Assembly: GCA_914767715.1 (NCBI GenBank)
Contig: OU612065.1
Location: 22,074,001-22,138,000, forward strand
Source: Membranipora membranacea
Taxonomy: Eukaryota; Bryozoa; Gymnolaemata; Cheilostomatida; Membraniporidae
Direction: 5' to 3'
DNA: 64,000 bases
Position 1 is the stretch's first letter, and every line of letters starts with the position of its first letter. Below the pieces are notes generated by a model. The model did no database searches. It saw only the letters and a list, made by a program, of their open reading frames with translations, and was not told the DNA's origin. Below are positions 1 to 46,750 of the stretch, piece by piece. Made by a program: the position numbers and the translations under genes.

Positions 1-211
1 TAGTTTTTCAGGCAATGCACACATATACACTTATGCATGTTTTCATGAATTCATACATTCACTGAGCGTTGACTTACTACGGATCCAGCAACTTTATCAT
101 GCTTTTCAGCCTTTCAAAGGTAATACCACAGGTTATCCTAGTATTACATTACATTATAATATTGTATTACAAGGGCACCCCGTGGGTAATACAGTTCTGG
201 TTTCCCTTTAC

Positions 212-340
212 CTCGCTGGACATTGGATTGTTATCTGGTTGGCGATCAGCATTCTCAGGAATATGCTCTACAGCCAATCTTAAAACCTGCTCGAGGTTAT
301 CGGGCTGTGACTGATCTCGATCTCCTCCGGGATTAGACAT
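212..340 (-). CDS. HSPBP1-like first coding exon (partial gene, leaves window at left)
   Basis: This is a 43-codon open exon starting MSNPGGDRDQ, with the start codon at 340-338. It ends in SSE directly before a good donor (GAG|GTAAAG), so the next exon lies left of the window. The segment NLEQVLRLAVEH followed by NNPMSSE resembles the start of the Hsp70-binding protein HSPBP1, where an N-terminal NLQ-x-LL-x-MA helix precedes a PMSEE/RRQWL motif. HSPBP1/Fes1 proteins are armadillo-repeat nucleotide exchange factors for cytosolic Hsp70. Only the disordered head and first helix are visible here and no armadillo repeat, so the identification is tentative. The gene has the same orientation as CFAP54 and lies downstream of it. 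Confidence 0.5.
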
Positions 341-2044
341 GTCTGTTTGTGGTCAAGTTGATCTAGAAAAATTGAAACAAGGATACTCCCAAATGACATA
401 CAATACACTGCATACCTTGACACACAGAAATAATGCACTCTTATCTAGGAGTTAGATGTTGAAATTTATCACTCTCTGTGGTATTTTGCCTGTATTGACA
501 AGCTAGGGAGTTGGAGTTCAAATCATCGGTGCAGGTCATGTGCCCTCGGTAGCAAGTATTGGCATCTGGAGTTAGAAGCATGTATGTATACTTTGCTAAG
601 GTACAACTCCATGACCAACCATCCCTTATGGATAATTATTCCAGATTCCTTAGCCTGTCCTGATAAGTTTAGTTGGTGGGGGACAACAAATGTTCCCCCT
701 CCCAAAGCTGGTCAAGACAGGCTACAGAGATACCTATGCTTGAAAACCTGTTGTATTTTCCCTGTCTTGTTTGTCCATCTTATCTATGATCAACCAAGGA
801 TTTGTAGGGGACCAACTCTTTGGATCAACAGCACATATCCTGAACATGAGCAAAATACATACTTGCAAGTCCCAGTGGCCCATGATTATGATACTGTGTT
901 ACTATACTCTTGAAATATTCAACCTTATTTAGTATATATATATATATATATATAAATAAAAAATAAATAATGAAAATTCAATCAATTGTGCATAAATCAC
1001 AGACAGCAGGTCACTGACAGTTGATTTGATGAGTTGCAGCCTTGTGTGTGTCTGGTTTGTGTTTGACGCACAAAAGGCTGCAACTCATCAAATCAACTGT
1101 CAGTGACCTGCTGTCTGTGCATAAATGACAGGCTTTTTTATACTTACTGCAGTAAGAAAGCTGTCCCAAATGGTCAAAACAGCAGTTAGCAGCTTTAAAG
1201 TGTATGGGAGTGTCACAGAATAACTGTGTAACCTTCCTAAGCTTTGGTAGAAAGGTAAGAAGAGGTTGCTATGAGGTTCAAACTTTCTTCTAGAATAATT
1301 CTTTTCCTCTCAACATGTGAATAAAATGGAGGCTATTACATTGTGAAGACAGGCTGTCTGACTGATACACCCTCCATTACTAAAGGATCTGCAGATCATC
1401 AACTATTTCTTTAATATTAGGAGGGCAATATGTTCCACCTGCCATCTGATTGGCCAGTCAGTAATCTAGTCTAAGTTTTGATTGGGCAAATAAAATACTT
1501 TGGCTTATTTGATTGGGTAACCTGTGTTTTTCCACATGTGACTCCCACATGGTTCCATGAAACATGAAGCATACAATTCCTAGGAAGAGCTCTTACTGTA
1601 GCATAAACCACTTGGGATGGCACCAATGAACTATAAAACAATGGAATGTAAAAAAAGCTAGTTCTTTGGTGGCACAAGATATTGGCTCAAACCTACTCCA
1701 ATCTGATTTATTATCCATAACACTGGACACAATTTATTTTGTTCAATCGTTTATTCTCATTTGACAGCAAAAAAACACTGAAAATAAACATCAATATACC
1801 GTGACCAAAGAGATAAAGGAAGGACGGAAAACTGAGCAAAGAATCCATAATAAAACACTACAATAAAGTAATCAAAATAATCCATAATTGAACTTCATGT
1901 AATAAATACAGGAGGAGCAGTATTGTGAACAGTACATTTATATGTTCCATCGGTTCAAGAAAATCTGAACGGCAAGACACGAGACTGTCTTAGAAAGTCC
2001 AGATCTTTACATTTTTACAGGTTTATGGAGTCTTGGGGACATTA
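341..2044. other. Intergenic region between HSPBP1-like gene and CFAP54 3' end
   Basis: I see no convincing coding exon. A plus-strand open frame at 584-913 has no splice context and no recognisable product. The region holds a short (TA)n tract at about 933-954 and the inverted-repeat element described separately. On the minus strand, AATAAA-type signals for CFAP54 (TTTATT as read on plus) occur at 1750-1755, 1733-1738 and 1707-1712. They lie about 290-340 bases past the CFAP54 stop and are plausible polyadenylation signals. Confidence 0.5.
988..1126. repeat. Perfect 46-bp inverted repeat with 30-base loop, flanked by direct repeats
   Basis: The left arm 998-1043 is the exact reverse complement of the right arm 1074-1119, with a 30-base loop at 1044-1073. 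The direct repeat GTGCATAAAT stands at 988-997 and again at 1117-1126, where its GTG overlaps the right arm. That resembles a target-site duplication. The size and structure fit a miniature inverted-repeat (foldback) transposon. A transcribed copy would form a perfect long hairpin RNA, so a small-RNA precursor is the alternative reading. Confidence 0.85.
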
Positions 2045-37880
<35,836 letters not shown>

Positions 37881-38202
37881 AGCTGATCAACTGTTCCAAT
37901 GACTTAGATCAAAATAACAAAATTTGATTTCATGCAAATAATTTTACATTTTTACTTTCTCCACCATCTTGATGCTATTGATTGTTGCTAAGTGATCATG
38001 ACCATGTTACTATCCTGTGGAGCGGTACATAAACGTCCCCCATAAATTAGTGAGATCCATGGTTAAGTTTAGAATAAAGTTCTACCTCTTTCAACCAAAG
38101 AGCTGCTTCCACATGCTGGAATAGAAACAAATATTTCTTGCATTCCTACTTATAAACCAAATATATAACGTGATATCAATTGACTTGTAACTGTGGAACA
38201 TT
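37881..38202. promoter_or_regulatory. Likely bidirectional promoter of CFAP54 and ZNHIT3
   Basis: Only 322 bases separate the ATG of CFAP54 (minus) from the ATG of ZNHIT3 (plus), so the 5' UTRs and core promoters of both must lie here. No clear TATA box is present in either direction. A ciliary gene paired with a general snoRNP assembly gene suggests the region drives broad expression. I could not pick out a convincing RFX (X-box) motif by eye. Confidence 0.6.
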
Positions 38203-40144
38203 ATGATGAGTGGACCAAAGTGTGAAATATGTGGGGAAGCAGTAAAGAAATACAAATGTCCAAAATGCAGCATTCTGTAGTAAGTAAACACCTAACTTTC
38301 AGCTACTATCCTCTCTATCTATTAATTTGTGTAACACACACCACAGTCACCCCTCAGTGAATGAGACAGTACATACTCTCAGTCACCAGGTGTACATATA
38401 TAATATGTGTGTGTGGTCATTACTGGCAGTATGATTATTCGGATAGGGATATACAGAGTACCTATAATTTATAATACTACTTGCCAGCACCAAGTATCCA
38501 AAAAATGAGCTTTTGAAAACTGTTGTATTCTTTACTACCCATCAATACTTAATAAATAATATGTTTGATGGCTATCTCTATCCCTATTATCTATGCCGTG
38601 ATGATTCATAACATTACCAGTGAGGGTGAAACACATGAGCCTTGGCTGGCCACCCGATAGCATACAGTATAGGCCTATGCGAGCATCTGGATTTACATGG
38701 AAATGGATATTTTTATGGGCGGTTGATCATGGACATTGGCAAAATACACAACCCTATAACTCCAGATGCCCCTGACCAGCAGAGACATCAGCCATTGTAC
38801 TGGAGCAATAAGTGATACTGGCTAGACCATGGTCCTAATGATAGCGACTCTAAGAACTGTCACTAGCACAATGAATGCATTGACGCCTAACAACATATAT
38901 AATTATTCTTATTGTTTACAGTTGTTCACTGGTATGTTACAAAAGTCATCAAGGAGAGATGTGCTCATCTCGGATTGAGAATGCCGCAATAGCAGAAGTA
39001 TTGCAAGGGAATTCTCATGAACATAACACAGCACAGAATAACCAGCGATCAAATATTGATGGTCAGTCAGTGTACTTAGTAACATCTATTGCCATTGATT
39101 GACTTCATTTGCCAAGTATTTATTTTCAGTGCTTGGTGATCACGAAGTGTTAATTTCAAATATTTGCTCCCAACTCATTCACTCCAAGGATACATACTTA
39201 AATTACATGCAAGCCCCTGCTCTAACCAATGTGTTTTCTCCTATCGGCAGCTGGCTGTGGACAAACGCCCAACACAGCCATCCCCCCATGTCTGAAATCT
39301 TAGCCAGTACAACACTCTACGCCACAGGCCTAACTGAAGTTTGTGCAAATCAAGTGCCCGCAGCCCCTTTTCTCTCCCCCCCCCCCCCCGAACACCTGTG
39401 ATTTACTCTAACCAGGGATACTTGGGTAATTTATGTAAAGACTGCTAAAATCTCATCGTGCATGGCTGCGATGTTCAAGACCTTCTAGAGGTCTAGTTCA
39501 GTAATCGCTCACTCCATGATGGATCTATTCAAATTTTGAGTGAACAATCTGTCTCATTTCAGATTTCACTTTAAATTCGTTCCACAGTAATTTTATGATG
39601 ATTTCCTGTGATTATTGACCACATACTAAGGGGCCCAAAGTGATATCTGACCTAGCAACCTTATCAGTGCCACTTCATAATCTGTCCTGTCTAGTGGAGT
39701 TTTGTCCTGGGCTCCTGGCTAGTTCAATATGAAGTCTGATCCAATTTGCAAACACTTGACATTGCCCAGTAGTGGGGGTGCAACTCCAAATGGAAGCAAA
39801 TTGGATCAGTTTGTGGAGGAAGAACTGGTTTTGCTCAAAATGATCGCCATCAACAAAGGGATCTGTTTTTCAATCTAATGAACTCAAATATCTCTTCTTC
39901 AGATCAAGATTTGGACGAGCTTGGCGACAGGGTATCCAATGATCTTCTTGATAAGCTCGAAGAGAATGAGAAGCTGAAAGAGTTGCTTTACAATAAACAT
40001 CTAAGGGAATATCTACTCGAATTGAACAATCACAAAAACCCAGAGAGGGCGATGGAGAATGCAATGAGAGAGCCAATATTTGTAGAGTTTGCAAATGAGT
40101 GCCTCAAAGTTGTCGAGCCAGAGACCAAAGAAGAAGTGGGATGA
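38203..40144 (+). CDS. ZNHIT3: ZNHIT3, HIT-type zinc finger protein (box C/D snoRNP assembly)
   Basis: There are three exons, 38203-38279, 38922-39061 and 39903-40144, in one frame giving 152 residues; the human protein has 155. An in-frame TAA lies 15 bases upstream of the first ATG. A second ATG follows immediately. The zf-HIT module is complete: CEIC, CPKC, then YCSLVCYKSHQGEMC, residues about 7-40, two interleaved zinc sites. The C-terminal helical part (ELLYNKHLREYLLEL, then EPIFVEFANECLKVVEP) matches the ZNHIT3 region that binds NUFIP1. Known role: ZNHIT3/Hit1 with NUFIP1 helps load box C/D snoRNP proteins through the R2TP/HSP90 pathway. It diverges from CFAP54 and converges on the palmitoyltransferase gene. 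Confidence 0.93.
39731..39815. repeat. Small inverted repeat in ZNHIT3 intron 2
   Basis: CTGATCCAATTTGC near the left is matched by GCAAATTGGATCAG at the right, about 50 bases apart. The arms resemble the inner terminal sequence of repeat family 1 (GCAATTGGAT), so this may be a diverged member. A 14-base C run at about 39377-39391 lies in the same intron. Confidence 0.5.
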
Positions 40145-40618
40145 TAATCCGGGTAGGAAAAGGTTCCTACAGCAATAGTGGCACAAAGAATGTAGTCACA
40201 AGTCGAGTGATTCAGTCCACAACATTCATTGTAATATTGTTATAGCACAGCTAGGCATACTGGTATAATCTCATCAACATTATAAGGGTCACATATGTAT
40301 ACATTATTATGTTCAAGGCATTACAAATTTTACACATTGTACAATGTTGCTAATGATCAGAAAAAGAGAGCTATCGAATACAAAATCAGTACAAAATCTT
40401 AAGGCATAAATGACTAAAATCATCCATCGCGAAGTGTGCAATAATATGTGTGGTTTACTATTGCAATCAGGGCAAGTTGATAAGGCTGCTGCGATTGTTA
40501 CCCACGACAGTAGCTAAACTATGAAGTAGCCCTGATCCAGAACCAGTTTCAATTGATGATCTGTTCGACATAGAATTCAATCAGTTTAACATACCTGTTG
40601 ATGGATAAATGTAAAGAA
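40145..40618. other. Convergent gap between ZNHIT3 and ZDHHC 3' ends
   Basis: This gap must hold both 3' UTRs. I see no further exon and no repeat. Two stop codons face each other only 474 bases apart, so the transcripts may overlap. Confidence 0.5.
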
Positions 40619-43600
40619 TCACACAGTCACTTCATACGAGTCTGTGACTTCAGCTTGATTGATGAGAGATTCAGAATTACATGGTGTAACTACCACAGTG
40701 GGTGCTATTGATTTGATACTAGCTTTGTTAGTTTTTTGTTGCTGCTGCTCGAAAGCATCAATTTTATTATTTTCTAAATGGTGCTTGTCAGCAGGCCCGC
40801 AGCCAGCTTCACAACTTGAGCGTTTGTGATGACCGTTGATTTGTTCTGGCGATGGTTCAGTTTGTATACAGTAGCCCGTTAATTCCTCGTCGGCTGTCTC
40901 AGGAATTTCATCTTCAGGCAACAAATTGTTCAATGAAGATGTACGAGGATTTTCTTTTAGTCTTGAAATTCTCAACTCTGATACAATGCTGCTGGCTATA
41001 CTTCTATTATCATCTATGGCGGCACTTTCCAGCTGCAAGAGACAAGAAAACTATCGAGTGAGCCTTTGATACATTAGTTTTTGTATATGTGCAAATGGCG
41101 TAGGGATGAACTACTCTAAAAAATTTTGCAGTACCTGATCTTTACCATGTAATGTTAACGCATCAAGAGTATCCTGTTGATCAAACCACCAATACAAAGA
41201 TTGTAAAGCCATGAGTAGACATGTTTTACCAAAAGTCCAATAAAGAAAGTCTAAGAGCCTTTTCCAAGAAAGAAAAGGGTCTGGGAGGAATAAATATATA
41301 CAGGTGCCCTGGAAGACTGGTCCCTCGCAAGATGCGAGCTCTGCGCCATTGGCCAGCGCATCTAGAGGGATCCAGTTATTTTTATAAGAAAGACGAGTTC
41401 TCAAAATGAACAACACCTATTTTAAAATTCGATGATGCCATCCCATGGACTTGATAATAGCTTTTACTTTCAAGTCCATGTGTAATGTAGGCTATATTAG
41501 TTTTATGGATATAGTTTAGTACCAATGTTTCATATTACAGATGTATGAGGAAGATAATCATAAGTCACCATTTTGTTAGAGCAGATGAGTAAAATTTGAT
41601 CTTACATTCTGCATGCTTTTCCGCGAACAAGATGTCCTGACATTCACATTAGTGATGGCAACCAAATATTTTTATTATCTCAGCCAGTTTGGTAGGATCA
41701 CAATGACTTTAATAGGAAACTCAGATACGGACAACTCCAATCCTTACACCGTTGGGTCCATGAAACACCATAGAAGTTAAATATCAGTTGTTCGCCCCTT
41801 GATCTGCAGGCAAACTTAAGGCTATCAATCCGTAGCCATGCTTACTTTACAGGCAATATAGCAAACCAATTTAATATAGAGATAGCGTTAAGAAAGATGG
41901 GTCGGAAGCCATGCAAGATGGAATGTAATTGTTCTAGAACCGGTAGTAGACTAATGGAATTATTTCATAGTAAATGAGGCACTCATGATTATTATCGGCA
42001 CCATGGCTCACAATAACACACAAAACCAGGATTAGATGCTTACCACTCCATTCTGATCCTAATAAAGTCCAACATATACGTATGATAGACAGGTGGTCTT
42101 AGTCTATGGCTTCTACTAAAAACTATCATATATAACCTGATAACCTGGTACATGTCATGTTCCAGCAGGGGGCAGGCGTATGGGGCGAGAATTCATGGGG
42201 CTTCAAGTTCTATGTGAAGCGTTAATTCGGTGCAGGATGCAGTCAGGGTTTGTGTTAAATGATATTATTTTCAAGCATGATGAAACAGCTCTCCTTACTT
42301 CACCAATTCAAATTACAGCACACAGATTCAAGAATTATAATGATCTGCTCTCTCTGAAACCCCTAATTCTTATCATAAGGTTTAAAAGTTAAATTTTAAC
42401 AGCAGCTGGATTGATATGAAATGATTCATGACAGACGAGTTGATGTGAATCATCTCCACATCTATCACAGAGTAAGGATATCCTTACTCTGTGATAGATA
42501 TGTACTGAAACATACTGGCACTAACGATTAGCAAAAAAATACAAACACAAGAAGTAACATGTTGTTGTTGCCCTACTACTCACTTTTGTATATTGATGAG
42601 TATTGCCAGGAGTACCACCGTTCCTACTGACACCGTTGTCTACATACACCTTCACGTTATCCAGTGATGTGGCTTCTACATCTTTGACTATTTCTACCTT
42701 TTCCAGTAGAATTGTCTTGGGTTTTCTATTAGTGACTCTGAAATATATGAAGTATAGATTATTCTAGCTTATAAATTATGATATAACTGCCAAGACTTAC
42801 GCATGGATTTAGAAATCCTACAGCAACAAAAAATATTCCGATGGGGTGTAGTATGTTAACTCCGACAATAATCATATGTAATATATAATTGTTATATATT
42901 TTATATTATATGTTGGTGGCAATGATCAAGTGACTGGGGCTATATAATATTACTCTTGAGGGTAATGGTTGATGATAAAAATGTAAATACTTATCAAGTA
43001 TTTACATGTTTACGTGGTTGATGGAATTTCACTTATTGCGTCAACTCCCACTCAAAGTCAAGCAATGAGCATGTAACCTGGATTAGTTATTATTGGTGAA
43101 CGTTTCGCAGCTGGTAGATCCATAGCAAATTACTTCGTAGCTGTAAGAGAGTAAGTACTTACTTGGGAAGTTTGGGTCCCCATAGAAGATATAACCAATT
43201 ATCTGAGCAACTTTTGGAGAATGGATTATAGCCACCTTTGAATTTACCAGTAACCTGAAAACAAAAATACAATTTTTACTAGTTGTGTGATCTACATGAC
43301 AGTGATTCTACTGTGTTTTTGGAAGTATGGACAACATTTCAACAGTTCTGGCAAAGTTGCATATTGGAATTGATATCTTTGTCATATGTGCATGTACTCT
43401 ACCAAGGGGATAAACTACTCTATTTAGGTCAGGCCCATAGTTATAATTAAGTAAAGTCACGGTCAGGTCTTCATGTCTTCAAGTTCTTCATAACATAAAA
43501 CAATTTAAAAATAAACAGCAAATTAAATAAATAATTTCCGGGGCTTCCTGTCTTTACTCCATAGACTACACGCTAAGGCATTTCCTGGCTGTGAGAGGCG

Positions 43601-46600
43601 GCAAAGGCAAGCTTCAGACACAACGTCAAAGGTTCATTACTCTCATTAATAATAAGTGTAGTCTGCAGTATGATGCTTTCGGCTTTATTGAGGCTGTCCA
43701 GGCACATTGAGTAGAGGATACTGCCTCAGCCATAAGCTGTCTCAGCCATTACAGAGCAACGCACTTTTACAATTTAATTACTAACACTAATCTCTTTGCA
43801 GTCTGCTGACACATGTTACAGCTAAGTCTTAGCCTGGGCAGGCTCTCGTGTCGGGGGTGTCCACCCACCCCCGACATGACAGCCTGCCCAGGCAAGCTTA
43901 GTCTCATGAAAAGAATATTAGCAAGTTGTTTTTATTCATACCTGTTCATTAGTAGTACGACCTTTTGATATTAAGAATATGTGGAATCCCATGAGGCCTG
44001 CCACTGGTATAAGAATCACTCCATCGCACAGCACAACAATTATACTAAAGATGTTAATGTTAAGAAAATATAAGTAACAATATGCGTGTATGTTTGTACG
44101 TTTTTGGCACTACTCTAGACCAAGTTTGGTCAATTTGCATGCATTTGGAGTCACGCCACGGCGTTACCAGTGGAAGGGAGCAACTGGAACGCAGGCAATT
44201 GGATTGAACTTGATCTAATACTACTCCTACATTAGCGTTTGACCATTACTGATATGTTGGGATGCAGAAGTTATCTTGTGACGGTACATGATGCAGGGGT
44301 CTGATTTATCTTAGAGTCTGCTTTTTTCATCAAACATCCATTTTATGTCAATATAAATTATATTAACAGAGTAACAAAACTTCTCCTACTCTTTGATCTT
44401 ATGAATGTACATGTGCTACATGTATATTCATGAGCATTTCGGGAGGTCAGCAGCCTCAAGCATGACAGGTGCACTTTTCAATAATCAACTGGTGATGATT
44501 AATGCGAGTTAGGCCTAATGATGTAAACTAAATTCTGCTCATCAGTAATGACAACTCCATGTAGACTGAATTATGTCATGGAATGACGCAGTTGAAAAGG
44601 ATACGTAATTATCGGCATCTGATGTAGGAATGAGTCGTGTCCGTCCTGTCTCCAGTAGTAGAGAGAGAGTACACAGAAGACTAGAACACTAAGCATGTGA
44701 ATTGTGAGGGATACTAAATATACGAAGAAATATCTGTAGTTTCTGGAGCCTATGCAGTTGTTGACCCATGGACAATGGTGATCAAAGGTCTACAAAATAA
44801 AATACATGATGTTATAATCACGTCTTGTCATGGTCACTGAACCAATAAAATGCACTCGTCATTATGAAATCATCAATCATTTGCAGGAAGTGGAAGAGCA
44901 CTAGAGGGTGAAATGTCATTTAGGAATGAGAGAGTTCCTCAACATATGGCCAGTAGAGGTAGTGTGTAAGTCAAATCATGTGTACACCATGAGGAACCAA
45001 GGAGTGAAATACACTGGGACATGATTGTTCATGATCGATTGATATGTTTGTCAACTCAGAAAAAAAACACTAGCTTATCTTTATCATTGGAGAAAATTCA
45101 GTTTGTTCATCATATCTACCTCTCAGAATATATATGATTCTGTCGTTCATGGTAGATGGATAAAACATGAGCTTCTACTTTGATTGAGACCAACCAACTT
45201 TTTCATTCCTTATTTTACTTTCTTCTGGGCTTTCCTAATTATACCTATTCAATATTTAGACCATACCATAATAACTAATTCTGCACATACCCTTAGCTAT
45301 GTTAGTAATATTTATTGGGGAATCTCTAACCAAGTATGTTTACACTCTTCTTGGTAACGATTGTACTGTGTGTAGCAAATTTGTGGCATTACAACACCAA
45401 ATAAAAGCATTCTAGGAAAGGTGGCATAAATTTGATGATGAATGAATTGGAGGCTTCTTACATCAACGCAGTAATCACAGACACTGCAATGTGAGCATCG
45501 AGGAGGTCTGTAGAATTGACAGGTAGTGCACCATTTCATCCGCACGGTGATACCATTTATATCTACATTTTTATGAAGAGGTGCTCTATGATCATCCTCG
45601 TTTTCATCATCACATGCTGTGAAGAAGAAAGTCATGTTTAAAACTAATTGTGAACTAAATATAAAACTAGCATAGCCTAATGTGTTTCCTGATGTGGACG
45701 GTTATGTTAACAGATATTGACCTGCAAATCCAAGCATTAAATTGTTACCCAGATATTTTTTGTTCACTTCTGTTTGTGAAAAGACAGATTGTGTTCTCTC
45801 ACATGAATTTAAATCAGTTCTGTGCATGCTGAAATTTTAATTGATCCTGCTTCTAAATCAAAAAACCCACTTACCTCTTGGATAGCGACCAGGATCGATA
45901 ACTGTAGCGACTATGAAATTGGCTAACACAAATGCTAGTAAGATCCCATCGTACACAAGATGGCCTATCCACTGACGGGATTCATACAAATGCCTTGCTC
46001 TGCAAAACACAAAAAAAGGTCCACGGTGTTGAATTACCGATGAAATTTGAGATGGAACAATATGACACAAGCCATATAACCTAGAGAGTTATCCTCAATA
46101 TTGTCATCGGTTCTCTTCCATGGGTGGTTTATCAATTTCGCTTTTATCCGGGTAACTACAGTACAGTGCCTGTTATCAACCACCCCAACCAACACTGGTA
46201 TTCCATGATGATGATGATGATAGAAAAATGAATAGGAATACCTCAAAGTTACATCCACTCCCAGGCAACTGGTATTACAATCAAAACTGTATTGTCTTAC
46301 TAACTAGTAAAGTGACTAGGGTCTAAATTGAAATGCCAACTACATTACTAAGTAGTAGGCCTATACTATAGGTAATAGATAGTAGTAGCAGCATATGACT
46401 AGCTAGACCAGTGACTGGTTGGTCCACTGGAGCAATGAACTAGACTAGCTTGTCAGTGAGTATAGTACATAAATGTTACTCTTTTGCTACTCTGGCTATC
46501 CATTCTCCCTGGGCTATCTATATATTATTATTTTATATATAATATTTAGCTGTGTATAGAGGTCAACAAGTTATTCTTACCAAGGAGTTACTCCTTGTTC

Positions 46601-46750
46601 TTACTTAATTATGTTGATCTGTGTGTTTTATGTTTGTATATAATATATGTATGTTGTAAGTACTTACGGAAATGCAAAAAACAGTCCTGATAATCCAAGT
46701 GTAATACTCCAAGCAAAACATGCTGGTAGTACTCTTGAGCACTTCCCCAT
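40619..46750 (-). CDS. ZDHHC5/8-type protein S-palmitoyltransferase
   Basis: There are eight exons in phase: 46668-46750, 45875-45999, 45462-45616, 44605-44789, 43942-44044, 43163-43254, 42584-42737, 40619-41032, giving 436 residues. The start has a strong Kozak context (ACCATGG). In order: two N-terminal membrane segments, the DPG motif (IDPGRYPRG), the Cys-rich domain ([21 protein letters not shown]), the catalytic DHHC ([13 protein letters not shown]), two more membrane segments and the TTxE motif (GRTTNEQ). Then comes [16 protein letters not shown], typical of ZDHHC5 and ZDHHC8. The C-terminus ends SYEVTV, close to the EISV PDZ ligand of the vertebrate pair. The enzyme transfers palmitate to cysteines of membrane proteins by a ping-pong mechanism. 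The cytoplasmic tail is much shorter than in the roughly 700-residue vertebrate proteins. I cannot separate ZDHHC5 from ZDHHC8; it is probably the single pro-ortholog. Confidence 0.92.
42460..42499. repeat. Perfect 40-base palindrome in a ZDHHC intron
   Basis: 42460-42479 is followed at once by its exact reverse complement at 42480-42499, centred on GGAT|ATCC with no loop. The core AGTAAGGATATCCTTACT reappears with one mismatch and a slightly longer centre at 54608-54639. Confidence 0.9.
43832..43893. repeat. GC-rich 28-base-arm hairpin in a ZDHHC intron
   Basis: The left arm 43832-43859 and right arm 43866-43893 pair with two mismatches around a 6-base loop. The arms (GCCTGGGCAGGCT and GTCGGGGGTG) are far richer in GC than the intron around them. 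It lies between the exons 43942-44044 and 43163-43254. It could be a small transposon end pair or a structured RNA. Confidence 0.8.
44118..44215. repeat. Interspersed repeat family 1, copy D
   Basis: It starts GACCAAGTTTGGTCAATTTG and ends GCAATTGGATTGAACTTGATC, bordered by TA on both sides (CTA|GACC and GATC|TAA). The core ACGCCACGGCGT is a short palindrome shared in part with copy C. It lies in a ZDHHC intron. Confidence 0.75.

Noticed and set aside
584-913. A 109-codon plus-strand open frame in the left intergenic region.
   Set aside because: The composition looks random, it has no recognisable motif, promoter or splice context, and it overlaps no conserved feature I can see.
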